NCBI RefSeq assembly: GCF_000236865.1
Contig: NZ_HE611017.1
Span: 218,391 to 261,208, forward strand
DNA: 42,818 bases
Origin: Senegalimassilia anaerobia JC110
GTDB lineage: Bacteria > Actinomycetota > Coriobacteriia > Coriobacteriales > Eggerthellaceae
Direction of reading: 5' to 3'
Under the pieces are notes generated by a model. It saw only the letters and a list, made by a program, of their open reading frames with translations, was not told where the DNA came from and did no database searches. Shown one piece after another: positions 25,886-35,164 of this stretch (positions are counted from its first letter, which is position 1; every line of letters begins with the position of its first letter). Position numbers and translations under genes: made by a program.

Positions 25886-26490
25886 CGCGCACCCTCCTCC
25901 AAGATCTTGCGCGCCGACGCACCGGAGGCGCCACCTGTTCCCGCGCCCGCCATCACGCGGCCGCGCGACTCAAGCTTCGCCAGCGCGCTGGCGCCGCCGA
26001 CTCCCCCGTACCCTTCGTGAGTGGTATAGCAGATTGCAGCCGCAAGCGCGTCCGAAGCATGGTCCGGCTTCGGTTCCACCTGCAGATTCAGCAGCTTCTT
26101 CACCATATATTGCACCTGCGCCTTATCGGCCGAGCCAGTGCCCACCACGGCCATCTTTATCTGCCGCGGCGTGAACTCGCCGACCGAAAGCCCATGCTGG
26201 GCGCATGCCACCAAAACAGCGCCTCGCGCCTGCCCCGTGGCGAAGGCGGCCGTGATATTCTGACCGAACCACACGGTCTCGATTCCCAGGCACACGGGAT
26301 CGAACCGGCTGATCACCGCCGAAATCTGCTCGTGGATCTTCGCCAAACGCTGCGACAGCTCAACGCCTGCAGGCGTGGATACGCACCCGTACGCCACGCA
26401 TTCCATACGCGGGCCATACTGCCGCACCACGCCCCATCCCGTGTTCGCCAAGCCTGGGTCTATCCCCAAGATCGTTCGAGGTTCCGTCAT
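25882..26490 (-). CDS. ruvC: Holliday junction resolvase RuvC
   Basis: 202 residues. The RNase H-like fold has catalytic acidics in ILGIDPGLANTGWG, LGIETVW and DHASDALA, and the DNA-contacting TPRQIKMAVVGTGSADKAQV. It cuts junctions moved by RuvAB. It follows yebC, the usual actinobacterial order yebC-ruvC-ruvA-ruvB. Confidence 0.95.
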   Translation of the reverse strand: MTEPRTILGIDPGLANTGWGVVRQYGPRMECVAYGCVSTPAGVELSQRLAKIHEQISAVISRFDPVCLGIETVWFGQNITAAFATGQARGAVLVACAQHGLSVGEFTPRQIKMAVVGTGSADKAQVQYMVKKLLNLQVEPKPDHASDALAAAICYTTHEGYGGVGGASALAKLESRGRVMAGAGTGGASGASARKILEEGAR

Positions 26491-26618
26491 CCGCCCGCCT
26501 TATCCGTTCAAACATTTGTTCGTGGACATACTACCACACGGATGTTCGTACTCCACCAACGATTTTCCCATGGGCGCTTCTTTCCAAAACCGCCCGGCCA
26601 ACACAGGGGTCCAGCGCG

Positions 26619-26646
26619 AAAAAAGGCCTCCCTATCGGGAGGCCTT
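26619..26646 (-). terminator. factor-independent terminator after yebC
   Basis: Stem AAGGCCTCCC / GGGAGGCCTT (26623-26646) with loop TATC, followed on the minus strand by six T (26619-26624). It lies 27 bp after the yebC stop. The ruv genes are therefore likely to need their own promoter or read-through. Confidence 0.85.
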
Positions 26647-26672
26647 CCGTTCGCAAAGGATATCCTGCACGT

Positions 26673-27473
26673 TTACTCGTCCAGAGCAGCGGCGATTTCC
26701 TCGGTGATATCCATGGTGTGGTACACGTTCTGCAGGTCCTCAAGCTCTTCCAGCTTGTCAACCAGGCGCATAACCTTCTTAGCGTCGTTGGCGGTGACGG
26801 TTGCGGGCGTGGTGGCCTCCATGGTCATCTCGGCGCCCTTGACCTGCACGCCCTGCTCTTCCAGGGCCTTCTTCACGGCCATAAGGTCGGACGGCTGGGT
26901 GTAGACGATCCACTCCTCGTCGGCATCCTCGTAGTCGTCGCCGCCGGCCTCGATGACGGCCATCTCGAACTCTTCCTCATCGGCAGCGGCGCCGTTGGGG
27001 CCCATGGGATGCTTCTTGTCGCCCGTCTCGATCTCCTTGGGGACCATGATCTGGCCCTTGCGCTCGAACATGTAGGAAACGGAACCGGAGGTGCCCAGGT
27101 TGCCGCCCGCATGGGTGAATGCGGCGCGCACGTCGGCAGCGGTGCGGTTGCGGTTGTCGGTCAGCGCCTCGCAGAGGATGGCAACGCCGCAGGGGCCGTA
27201 GCCCTCGTACACGACGGTCTCGTAGTTCGCGGCGTCCTTGCCGGAACCGAAGGCCTTGTCGATGGCGGTCTTGATCTTGTCCTTGGGCAGGGAGTAGCCC
27301 TTGGCCTTCTCGATTGCGGCGGCCAGCGATGCGTTGTTGTCGGGGTTCGGGTCGCCACCCTCCTTGGCAGCAACGGTGATGTTGCGCGACAGCTTGGAGA
27401 ACAACGCGGAGCGCTTAGCGTCCTGCGCAGCCTTGCGATGTTTCGTGGTTGCCCACTTAGAATGCCCTGACAT
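26673..27473 (-). CDS. yebC: YebC/PmpR-family protein
   Basis: The start MSGHSKWATTKHRKAAQDAKR is the family signature; ATG 27473 has AAGGGA upstream. The body contains NNASLAAAIEKAKGYSLPKDKI and GYGPCGVAILCEALTDNRNRTAADVR. At 266 residues it is about 20 longer than usual, with an acidic insert near DDYEDADEE. Proteins of this family act as transcription regulators or, for YebC-type paralogues, help ribosomes through polyproline stretches. Confidence 0.93.
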   Translation of the reverse strand: MSGHSKWATTKHRKAAQDAKRSALFSKLSRNITVAAKEGGDPNPDNNASLAAAIEKAKGYSLPKDKIKTAIDKAFGSGKDAANYETVVYEGYGPCGVAILCEALTDNRNRTAADVRAAFTHAGGNLGTSGSVSYMFERKGQIMVPKEIETGDKKHPMGPNGAAADEEEFEMAVIEAGGDDYEDADEEWIVYTQPSDLMAVKKALEEQGVQVKGAEMTMEATTPATVTANDAKKVMRLVDKLEELEDLQNVYHTMDITEEIAAALDE

Positions 27474-27674
27474 AGCACGTCCCTTCGAATTACAGCAAAT
27501 ACCAGCTGATAATTCTAGCACCCTTGTCAACTATCCCGCTTCACCCGCCCAACCTTTCATAGGTATTGCAGACGGCGAATGCGAGAAGACCAGGCGAAAC
27601 TGTCACGTCCAGCAGGCTCGACACCCGAAAACAAACCCGAAAATCGTGACAAAGTCGATATCTTGTCGCTTTTT

Positions 27675-27691
27675 TCCAACATCTTGTTGGA
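27675..27691. promoter_or_regulatory. palindromic operator upstream of the dehydratase-activase gene
   Basis: Perfect dyad TCCAACA-TCT-TGTTGGA, 77 bp before the ATG, directly followed by TAAACT which may be a -10. A TetR-type regulator remnant lies just downstream of the same gene, so a TetR operator is the natural reading. A clean -35 could not be assigned. Confidence 0.5.
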
Positions 27692-27768
27692 TAAACTACC
27701 ATGGAAATCGAACGACACGCATTCGCGACGCGCTCCTCGCGCCACCTTGCACTATCTGAGGAACATCG

Positions 27769-30700
27769 ATGGGAAACGTATCCGCCGTCGACGTCGGGAT
27801 CGACGTCGGCTCGACAACAACGAAGATCTGCGCGCTCGACGCGCAGTCGCATAACCTGCTGCACACGTCGTACGAACGACACGGCGCGCGCCAGGCCGAA
27901 AGCGTCCGCGCGGCGCTCAACTCGCTCGCGCGGCTATTCCCGCGGGCCAGCATCAGGCTTGCGCTCACCGGCTCCGGCGCGGCGCCCATCGCCGACAAGC
28001 TCGGCGTGCCGTTCGTGCAGGAGGTCGTCGCCAACGCCTGCGCCGTCCAGACGCTCTACCCGCGTACGCGCTGCGCTATCGAGCTTGGCGGCCAGGACGC
28101 CAAGATGATCTTCTTCCGCGCCAACGAGACCACCGGCGCGCTCGACGTCGCCGATATGCGCATGAACGGCAGCTGCGCGGGCGGCACGGGCGCGTTCATC
28201 GACGAAATCGCCTCGGTGCTCAACCTGCCCATCGAGCAGTTCGATGCTGCCGCCTGCCGCGGACGCACGGTCTACGACATCTCCGGTCGCTGCGGCGTAT
28301 ACGCCAAAACCGACATCCAGCCCCTGCTCAATCAGGGGGCATCCCGCGACGACCTGGCCTTGTCGGCCTTCCACGCCATCGCCAAGCAAACGCTCGGCGG
28401 CCTGGCACAAGGCATCGACGTGTGCCCGCCCATCATCTTCGAAGGCGGCCCGCTCACGTTCAACCCCACGCTGATAAGCGTTTTCAAGGAGCGCCTCAAC
28501 CTCGCCGACGACCAGGCCATCGTCCCCGATCACCCTGAAACCATGGTTGCCCGCGGTGCCGCGCTGTCGCTTTCCGGCATGTTCGCCGACGCGCCCGCAA
28601 CCATCGACCCCGCCGCAGCCGCGCAAACGCTCGTCGGCTTCACCAGCGCCGACGACGACCACGCTCCCGGCAAGCCCTTCTTCGAAACCGCCGCCGAGCG
28701 CAAGGCTTTCGCGCGGCGCAACCAGCTGCCCGAGGAGCCGCACGGCCCCGAAAGCGCCGCCGCGAAAGCCCACATGCGCAATGGGCGTCTTCGCGTATGG
28801 CTCGGCATCGATTCAGGCAGCACCACCACCAAGCTGGCGCTCGTCGCCGACGACGGCCAGCTCATCGACAGCTTCTACGCCAACAACGAAGGCGACCCGC
28901 TCGAGGTGGCGCGCCGCGCGCTCGTCAGGCTGCGCGACCGATACGCTGCCGCCGGCATCACGCTCGACATCGCCGGCGTCGGCACCACCGGCTACGGCGA
29001 GCTGCTGTTCAACCGCGCGCTGCACGCCGACTACCACACCGTCGAAACGGTGGCGCACGCCCATGCCGCCACCCGCTACGAGCCCCACGCCAGCTTCATC
29101 CTCGACATCGGCGGCCAGGACATGAAAGCCATCTGGCTTTCCGACGGCATCATCGGCAACATCGTGGTAAACGAGGCCTGCTCGAGCGGCTGCGGCTCGT
29201 TCCTCGAGAACTTCGCGCAAACGCTCGGCGTCCCCACGCCCGAAATCGCCGACGCGGCGTTTACCAGCGAACAACCCGCCGTGCTCGGCAGCCGTTGCAC
29301 CGTGTTCATGAACTCGAGCATCGTCAGCGAGCAGAAAAACGGCCGCACGCCTGCGGATATTATGGCGGGCCTATGCCGTTCGATCATCGCGAACGTGTTC
29401 ACGAAGGTCGTGCGCGTTCCCAACCTCGACAGCCTCGGCGAGCATATCGTGGTGCAAGGCGGCACGTTCCGCAACGACGCGGTGCTCTGCGCCCTCGAGC
29501 AGCACATCGGCCGCCCCGTCACGAGAGCGCCCTACCCCGGGCTCATGGGAGCCATCGGCGTCGCGCTGCTTACGCGCGACCATATGGCAAAACAAGCATG
29601 CGAACAGGCAAAATGCGCAGAAGGCGAAGCCGGGTCCCGCACACCCGCTCCCGCCGGCGAGCCAAGCCCGGCCCCCACGCCCAGCACTTTCATCGGCCTT
29701 GATGCGCTCGACGCGTTCTCCTACCAGCAGCGTACGAACGTCACCTGCCCGTTCTGCGCCAACCGCTGCAACCGCACCGTCATCACCTTCGCGGACGGCT
29801 CCTCCTTCGTCACGGGCAACCGTTGCCCGCGTGGCGAGATCGTCGGCGACCCGAAAGACCCCGCCACGCGTTCGGCGCTCAAAACCGCCGACGAGCAGGC
29901 GAAAGCAGGCGAAAACCTCTTCGAAGCGCGCCAGAAGCTCCTCTTCCAAGACTGGCCCATCGAGCAAGTCGCGCCCGACCGCGGCGTCACCATCGGCATC
30001 CCGCGCGTTCTGGCGTTCTGGGACACCATGCCGTTCTGGAACGCGCTGCTGCGCTCGCTCGGGTTCGCCATCCGCCTCTCCCGTCCGTCCACGCGCGCCA
30101 TGTTCGAAGAAGGGCTGCCCCAGGTCGCATCCGACACTATCTGCTTCCCCGCGAAGCTGGTGCACGGCCACATCCACGAACTCGCACGCGCCGGCGTCGA
30201 CCGCATCTTCATGCCCATCATCACCACCGTGCCCAGCGAGAACACCGCATCAACCAGCATATCCATGTGCGCCGTGGTGAAGGGCTATCCCATGGTGGTG
30301 AAAAGCTCCGACGATCCCGCAAAGCACTGGGGCATCCCCTTCGACAGCCCGTTGTTCCACTGGTACTCCACCGAGGACCGCGATCGCCAGCTCATTGATT
30401 ACCTGGAGGGCACGTTCGGCATCCCCGCCGATCAGGCCCTACGTGCCATCAGGCAGGCGGACAAAGCCCAACGCGCGTTCAAAGCGCTGCTGACCAAGGC
30501 CGGCGCGCACGCCATCGAATCCGCTCGCAGCGCTGGAACCTACGCCATCGTACTTGCCAGCCGCCCCTATCACAACGACCCGCTCGTCAACCACGACCTG
30601 CCCAAAATGCTCTCCGACATGGGGCATTCCGTGCTCCCTCCCGACGCCGTTCCCGGCATCGCCGACGTCGACCTGTCGGCAAGTCGCATCGACATCGTGA

Positions 30701-32340
30701 ACAACTTCCACCAGCGCATGCTCGCCAGCGCCGTCATCGCTGCCGACTCCTCCGCGCTCGAGTACGTGCAGCTCGTCAGCTTCGGCTGCGGCCACGACGC
30801 CTACCTTTCCGATGAGATCTGCCGCCTCATGAAGGAACGCTCGGGCAAGCAGCCGCTTATCCTCAAGCTCGACGAATCCGACGTCGCCGGACCGCTGCGC
30901 ATCCGCGTGCGCTCGTTCATCGAGACCGTCGACGAGCGCCGCGCGCGCCAAGCCGCCATCGAGTGCGCCGCCAGCGAAAGCGCGATCGGCGCCCCCAAGG
31001 GAAGCGCATTCGTCCGCCCCTCGGCGCCCACCGACGCCCACCCGCTGCCCGACCCCTACCCCGTCAAGTACGTCAAAGCCGATCGGCGCATCAAGACCAT
31101 CCTCGTGCCCAACACCTCGCACGCGTTCTCCCTGCTCATGTCGGCGTCGTTCGCCCGCCAGGGCGCACAGGCCGTCTCTCTTGACATCGGCCGAGAACGA
31201 GCCATCGAGCTGGGGAAACGCTATGTCCATAACGATATCTGCTTCCCCGCGCAAATGACCATCGGCGAAGCCCTCGCCGCGCTCGACAGCGGCGAATGGG
31301 ACCCGCGCACCGTTGCCATCGGCACCGGAAAGTACATCGGCGACTGCCGTCTGACGCATTACGCGGCGCTTTTGCGCAAGGCGCTCGACGACGCCGGCTA
31401 CGGCTACGTCCCCATCATCACCAATGACGGCACAGACGCCCACAACATGCATCCGGGCTTCAAGATGTCGCTCGGCAGCGCCATCCGCGTCGCGTTCGGC
31501 CTGCCCATGATCGACGCGCTCGAAGACCTGCTGCGCAAAATGCGCCCTTACGAGCTTGAGCCCGGCAGCGCCAACAAGGCGTTCGACCAGGCCATCGAGT
31601 GCGTCGTGGCAGGCATTCGGGAACACGGCGTGCGCGGCGCCATCAACGGCTTCAAGCAGGCCGTGGCCATCATGGGAACCGTTCGCTACGACCGCTCGAA
31701 CCCGCGCCCGCAGGTGCTCATCGTGGGAGAATACCTGTTGAACTTCCATCCCGGGGCCAACCACGACATCGAGGACTATCTCGAGTCGAACGGCCTGGAG
31801 ATCATCGAGGCGCGTATGACCGACGTCATCCGCAAAACCTACTTCTACCAAGATGCCCAGGCGCGCGAATTCCGCGTCTCGCAGCCCCTCGCCACCAAAG
31901 CGTTCAACCGCGTGGCAAACCGACTGTTCGAAATCGCGCACGACACCTGCGACGGCATCGCGAAGGCTCACCCGCTCTACGAGCCCGCATGCCGCATGCC
32001 CGAGCTTGTTCGCGCATCCGACCCTATCATCCACCACACGTTCGACGCCGGCGAAGGCGTGCTCATCCCCGCCGAGATCCTGCACCACGCCGCACGCGGC
32101 TGCCGCGCGTTCGTCATCCTGCAGCCGTTCGGCTGCCTGCCGAACCACGTGGTCGGGCGGGGCATCGTCAAGCAGCTCAAGACGCGCTACCCCGACGCGA
32201 ACATCCTGCCGCTCGACTACGACCCCGATGTCAGCTTCGCCAATATCGAGAACCGCTTGCAAATGCTCATCATGAACGCGAAGGCGCAACACCAGCCCAC
32301 GCAAAACGCCGAAAGCACCGGCACCAAAGACCAGGAGTAG
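27769..32340 (+). CDS. fused 2-hydroxyacyl-CoA dehydratase activase / dehydratase-like protein
   Basis: 1523-residue fusion. The first ASKHA ATPase/activator domain (about 5-290) has DVGSTTTK, IELGGQD and SCAGGTGAFIDEIA with Cys136 and Cys175, the cysteines that hold the subunit-bridging [4Fe-4S] in HgdC-type activators. A second activator domain (about 343-620) repeats SGSTTTK, DIGGQDMK and EACSSGCGSFLE. A dehydratase-like part follows, starting with the cysteine cluster CPFCANRC...NRCPRGE and containing DTICFPAKLVHGH and NDICFPAQMT. Such fusions are common in anaerobes; the pathway is unknown, but they are proposed to activate or resemble BcrABCD/HgdAB-type enzymes. The ATG has GAGGA upstream. 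Confidence 0.88.
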   Translation: MGNVSAVDVGIDVGSTTTKICALDAQSHNLLHTSYERHGARQAESVRAALNSLARLFPRASIRLALTGSGAAPIADKLGVPFVQEVVANACAVQTLYPRTRCAIELGGQDAKMIFFRANETTGALDVADMRMNGSCAGGTGAFIDEIASVLNLPIEQFDAAACRGRTVYDISGRCGVYAKTDIQPLLNQGASRDDLALSAFHAIAKQTLGGLAQGIDVCPPIIFEGGPLTFNPTLISVFKERLNLADDQAIVPDHPETMVARGAALSLSGMFADAPATIDPAAAAQTLVGFTSADDDHAPGKPFFETAAERKAFARRNQLPEEPHGPESAAAKAHMRNGRLRVWLGIDSGSTTTKLALVADDGQLIDSFYANNEGDPLEVARRALVRLRDRYAAAGITLDIAGVGTTGYGELLFNRALHADYHTVETVAHAHAATRYEPHASFILDIGGQDMKAIWLSDGIIGNIVVNEACSSGCGSFLENFAQTLGVPTPEIADAAFTSEQPAVLGSRCTVFMNSSIVSEQKNGRTPADIMAGLCRSIIANVFTKVVRVPNLDSLGEHIVVQGGTFRNDAVLCALEQHIGRPVTRAPYPGLMGAIGVALLTRDHMAKQACEQAKCAEGEAGSRTPAPAGEPSPAPTPSTFIGLDALDAFSYQQRTNVTCPFCANRCNRTVITFADGSSFVTGNRCPRGEIVGDPKDPATRSALKTADEQAKAGENLFEARQKLLFQDWPIEQVAPDRGVTIGIPRVLAFWDTMPFWNALLRSLGFAIRLSRPSTRAMFEEGLPQVASDTICFPAKLVHGHIHELARAGVDRIFMPIITTVPSENTASTSISMCAVVKGYPMVVKSSDDPAKHWGIPFDSPLFHWYSTEDRDRQLIDYLEGTFGIPADQALRAIRQADKAQRAFKALLTKAGAHAIESARSAGTYAIVLASRPYHNDPLVNHDLPKMLSDMGHSVLPPDAVPGIADVDLSASRIDIVNNFHQRMLASAVIAADSSALEYVQLVSFGCGHDAYLSDEICRLMKERSGKQPLILKLDESDVAGPLRIRVRSFIETVDERRARQAAIECAASESAIGAPKGSAFVRPSAPTDAHPLPDPYPVKYVKADRRIKTILVPNTSHAFSLLMSASFARQGAQAVSLDIGRERAIELGKRYVHNDICFPAQMTIGEALAALDSGEWDPRTVAIGTGKYIGDCRLTHYAALLRKALDDAGYGYVPIITNDGTDAHNMHPGFKMSLGSAIRVAFGLPMIDALEDLLRKMRPYELEPGSANKAFDQAIECVVAGIREHGVRGAINGFKQAVAIMGTVRYDRSNPRPQVLIVGEYLLNFHPGANHDIEDYLESNGLEIIEARMTDVIRKTYFYQDAQAREFRVSQPLATKAFNRVANRLFEIAHDTCDGIAKAHPLYEPACRMPELVRASDPIIHHTFDAGEGVLIPAEILHHAARGCRAFVILQPFGCLPNHVVGRGIVKQLKTRYPDANILPLDYDPDVSFANIENRLQMLIMNAKAQHQPTQNAESTGTKDQE

Positions 32341-32347
32341 CCATGGC

Positions 32348-32760
32348 ATGACCGAGGAAAAGCGAGCACGGCACCGCCGATATACGCTTAGCAAACGCAT
32401 TCTGGGCCCTGCTCGAGCATCATCGGCTCGCCAACATCACCGTCGGCATGGTCACCGAGCAGGCCGAGCTCAACCGCGGCAGGTTCTACTGCCATTTCAA
32501 AAGCATGGACGACCTCATCGACCGCGCCATCGAGGACAAGGTCCTCGGCAATGGGTCCGTTTTGCAGAACATGCTCAGCCTCGTTGCGGGATCGTCGACA
32601 GCCAACGGCTTCGAGGCGTTCATCAAGCACGACATGGAAAGGATCGCCCTGCTCATCAAACAAGGCGGCATGGACCCATTCTCCATTAAGGTCAAGCGCC
32701 TCATGTTCGGCGCTTGGAAGGCGATCCTATGCGACGAGGGCAAGGAGATTTCCCCGAGCG
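32348..32760 (+). pseudogene. frameshifted TetR-family regulator
   Basis: A start MTEEKRARH with CAGGAG upstream follows the activase gene by 7 bp. The rest of the helix-turn-helix (IRLANAFWALLEHHRLANITVGMVTEQAELNRGRFYCHFKSMDDL) is in the next frame, which has a stop (32349) and no start codon before 32448. One base gained or lost near 32375 would restore a normal TetR N-terminus. The C-terminal half also degenerates after about 32740 and runs into the opposite-strand membrane gene. The protein would be shorter than the usual ~190 residues. A sequencing error is possible for the frameshift but would not explain the short tail. Confidence 0.7.
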
Positions 32761-32786
32761 CTTCGCACCCGGTCACGGGCACATCG

Positions 32787-33587
32787 TCACCCGCGGAAAC
32801 CCGCCAGACACGGGTACATCGACATCGTCTGAAAACGGTTCGCCATCACTTCATCGCCGTAATGCGCAGCGAAGAGGTGCTGCACGGCGCCGACGGGCTC
32901 GGCGCCGGCCAAACGGTTCATCCAGCAATCGAATGCCGCGAACGTCACAACCGTATCCACCAGGAAAAACGCCAGCAATCCCCAGGCTAGCGGCGCACGC
33001 CATGCATTGGGGACCGTATCGGCTGCGCGCTGCATCACCGGCAACGCCAGCTTCACCCACGCCACACCGGCAGCTCCCCACACAAGCGCGATGCCCAAAC
33101 ACGTATGCCCGCCCAGATTGAGCGGTTGCGAAGAATAATCCCAGGCCACAATGCCGAACGCGTTCTCCCAGAACCATCCGGCGAACCACTCGAACGCAGC
33201 CCCGACAACAGCCGCCACGCCGAACAGCACGCCGCCGCGCGCATCCGACAAGCGAGCGAGCGCCAACGTCATCACAACGCCGCCTACGCCGTAAATCGGG
33301 CTGAACGGCCCCCATAAAAACCCGGCACGGTTCTCCCATCGGCCATCAACGAAATAGCTGACCACCGTCTCACCGACCAGTCCCAGCACACTGCACACCG
33401 CGAAAATCCACACCAGATGATACAGGTCCAGCTTGATCGCCTCGGATTTCGCGGCGTCGCGTAAAGCCGCATTGTCGGCCGCTCTAAACGAAGCGCCGGC
33501 GCCATCGGGAGCGTTGACCGCAGCGGCCGTCCCCCGCATCAGCACGCGATTGCGATCGGCCGACCGCGATGAATCATGGCGAAGCAT
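32787..33587 (-). CDS. PF06541-type polytopic membrane protein (putative ABC-transporter type IV)
   Basis: 266 residues. After about 50 mostly polar residues come several helices with the family pattern FAVCSVLGLVGETVVSYFVDGRW, NRAGFLWGPFSPIYGVGG and FEWFAGWFWE. I recognise these as the putative ABC-transporter type IV family of Firmicutes and Actinobacteria. No ATPase lies nearby and the function is unknown. ATG 33587 has GAGGGTG upstream. Its 3' end meets the decayed tail of the TetR pseudogene. Confidence 0.78.
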   Translation of the reverse strand: MLRHDSSRSADRNRVLMRGTAAAVNAPDGAGASFRAADNAALRDAAKSEAIKLDLYHLVWIFAVCSVLGLVGETVVSYFVDGRWENRAGFLWGPFSPIYGVGGVVMTLALARLSDARGGVLFGVAAVVGAAFEWFAGWFWENAFGIVAWDYSSQPLNLGGHTCLGIALVWGAAGVAWVKLALPVMQRAADTVPNAWRAPLAWGLLAFFLVDTVVTFAAFDCWMNRLAGAEPVGAVQHLFAAHYGDEVMANRFQTMSMYPCLAGFRG

Positions 33588-33851
33588 GTCACCCTCTTCC
33601 CCTTTCTTTTCCCCAACTGGTCATTATGGCACACCTCGGCAGGCCCGCCCAAGGTGCAAACCACCGGTAAACAACCCGTCATCTTCGAAAGAGCCGCCGC
33701 TCACCGAGCCGCAAGCGGTCCTGCAATCTGCCGCCAAACCCGCCCTAAAACGCCCGGCTGCCGCCTCATCGTTGACTTCGCCCAAATGCAAACCCACTAT
33801 ATAGCTAGATTTAGTTCGCAAACCGCAACCGCACACGCCGAAGGGGGCTTC

Positions 33852-35018
33852 ATGCGCTACATCAACTGCCTGAACAACATCTCCGCCAAAGGAACCGACC
33901 TGCTCGGATCCGACTATCAGCTCACCGACGACATCGCGCAAGCTTCCGGCGTGCTCGTGCGCAGCGCCGCCATGCACGACATGGACCTTCCCGAAAGCCT
34001 GCTGGCCGTCGCCCGCGCCGGCGCGGGTGTGAACAACATCCCGCTTGACAAGTGCGCCGAAGCCGGCGTCGTCGTGTTCAACACCCCCGGCGCCAACGCG
34101 AACGCCGTGAAGGAGCTCGTTCTGTGCGGCATGTTGCTGGCAAGCCGCGGCATCCTGCCCGGCGCCGCCTGGTGCCGCGAGCACGCCGACTCCCCCACCA
34201 TCGGCAAGGACGCCGAGAAGGCGAAGAAGGCCTTCGCCGGCCAGGAGATCTTCGGCAAGACGCTCGGCGTCATCGGCCTGGGCGCCATCGGCGCACTGGT
34301 GGCCAACGCCGCCATCAACCTGGGCATGAACGTGCTTGGCTACGACCCTTACGTTTCCGCCGAGGCCGCCTGGCGCCTGTCCCCCTCCGTCGAGCACGTC
34401 ACCAACCTCGACGATGTCCTGCATCGCAGCGACTACGTCACCATCCACGTGCCTGCCATGGATTCCACGCGTGGCATGATCGGCGCGCATGAGCTCGAAG
34501 TCGCCAAACCCGGCTGCGCCGTCATGAACTTCAGCCGCGACACCCTGGTCGACAACGCCGCCATGGCAGAGGCCCTCGAGGCCGGCCGCGTGACCACCTA
34601 TGTCACCGACTTCGCAACGCCCGAGGTCATGGCCATGCAAAACACCATCGTGCTGCCGCACCTCGGTGCCAGCACCGCCGAGGCCGAGGACAACTGCGCC
34701 ATCATGGCAACGCTGCAGATGAAGGATTACCTGGAGAACGGCAACATCAAGAACTCGGTGAACTACCCCGCCTGCGACATGGGTCCCGCCCCCGCGCAGG
34801 GCGGTCGCGTCGCCGTGCTGCATGCCAACGTGCCCGACATGCTCAGCCAGATCACCGGCGTGTTCGGCGAAGTGGGCGCAAACATCGACAACCTCACGAA
34901 CAAGGCCCGCGGCAACGCCGCCTACACCATGCTCGACCTCAACGCCCCCGCAACCGACGAGCTTGTCGCCAAGCTCACGGCCATCGAAGGCGTTCACCGC
35001 GTCCGCATCGTGAAGTAG
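33852..35018 (+). CDS. serA: D-3-phosphoglycerate dehydrogenase
   Basis: First step of serine synthesis, 3-phosphoglycerate to 3-phosphohydroxypyruvate. 388 residues: NAD fingerprint VIGLGAIGALVANAA, substrate Arg in NFSRDTLVD, catalytic His in LPHLGASTAEAEDN, and a C-terminal ACT domain (VAVLHANVPDMLSQITGVFGEVGANIDNL) that usually binds serine for feedback. It is the short ACT-bearing type. ATG 33852 has GAAGGGGG upstream. It stands alone with its own terminator. Confidence 0.92.
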   Translation: MRYINCLNNISAKGTDLLGSDYQLTDDIAQASGVLVRSAAMHDMDLPESLLAVARAGAGVNNIPLDKCAEAGVVVFNTPGANANAVKELVLCGMLLASRGILPGAAWCREHADSPTIGKDAEKAKKAFAGQEIFGKTLGVIGLGAIGALVANAAINLGMNVLGYDPYVSAEAAWRLSPSVEHVTNLDDVLHRSDYVTIHVPAMDSTRGMIGAHELEVAKPGCAVMNFSRDTLVDNAAMAEALEAGRVTTYVTDFATPEVMAMQNTIVLPHLGASTAEAEDNCAIMATLQMKDYLENGNIKNSVNYPACDMGPAPAQGGRVAVLHANVPDMLSQITGVFGEVGANIDNLTNKARGNAAYTMLDLNAPATDELVAKLTAIEGVHRVRIVK

Positions 35019-35043
35019 CGAACGCAACACCCCAGCATCTCGC

Positions 35044-35085
35044 AAAAGGGACCGACCCGCACGATGCGGAGTCGATCCCTTTTTT
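35044..35085 (+). terminator. factor-independent terminator after serA
   Basis: A 13-base stem (35044-35056 with 35071-35083, one mismatch) is capped by CCGC/GCGG and ends in a run of T to 35085, 26 bp after the serA stop. The A-run on the other side could also serve minus-strand transcripts. Confidence 0.88.
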
Positions 35086-35164
35086 CGCGGCAGGCTGCGT
35101 TACCCATAGGCCCTCGCGGCAGCCTTTCTATCTAAAGTCCCGGGTCAGCCACCGTCTAGGCAGC

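Noticed and set aside
30439-32400. Open frame of 653 codons opposite the activase gene
   Set aside because: Shadow of the well-supported activase gene; no recognisable domain.
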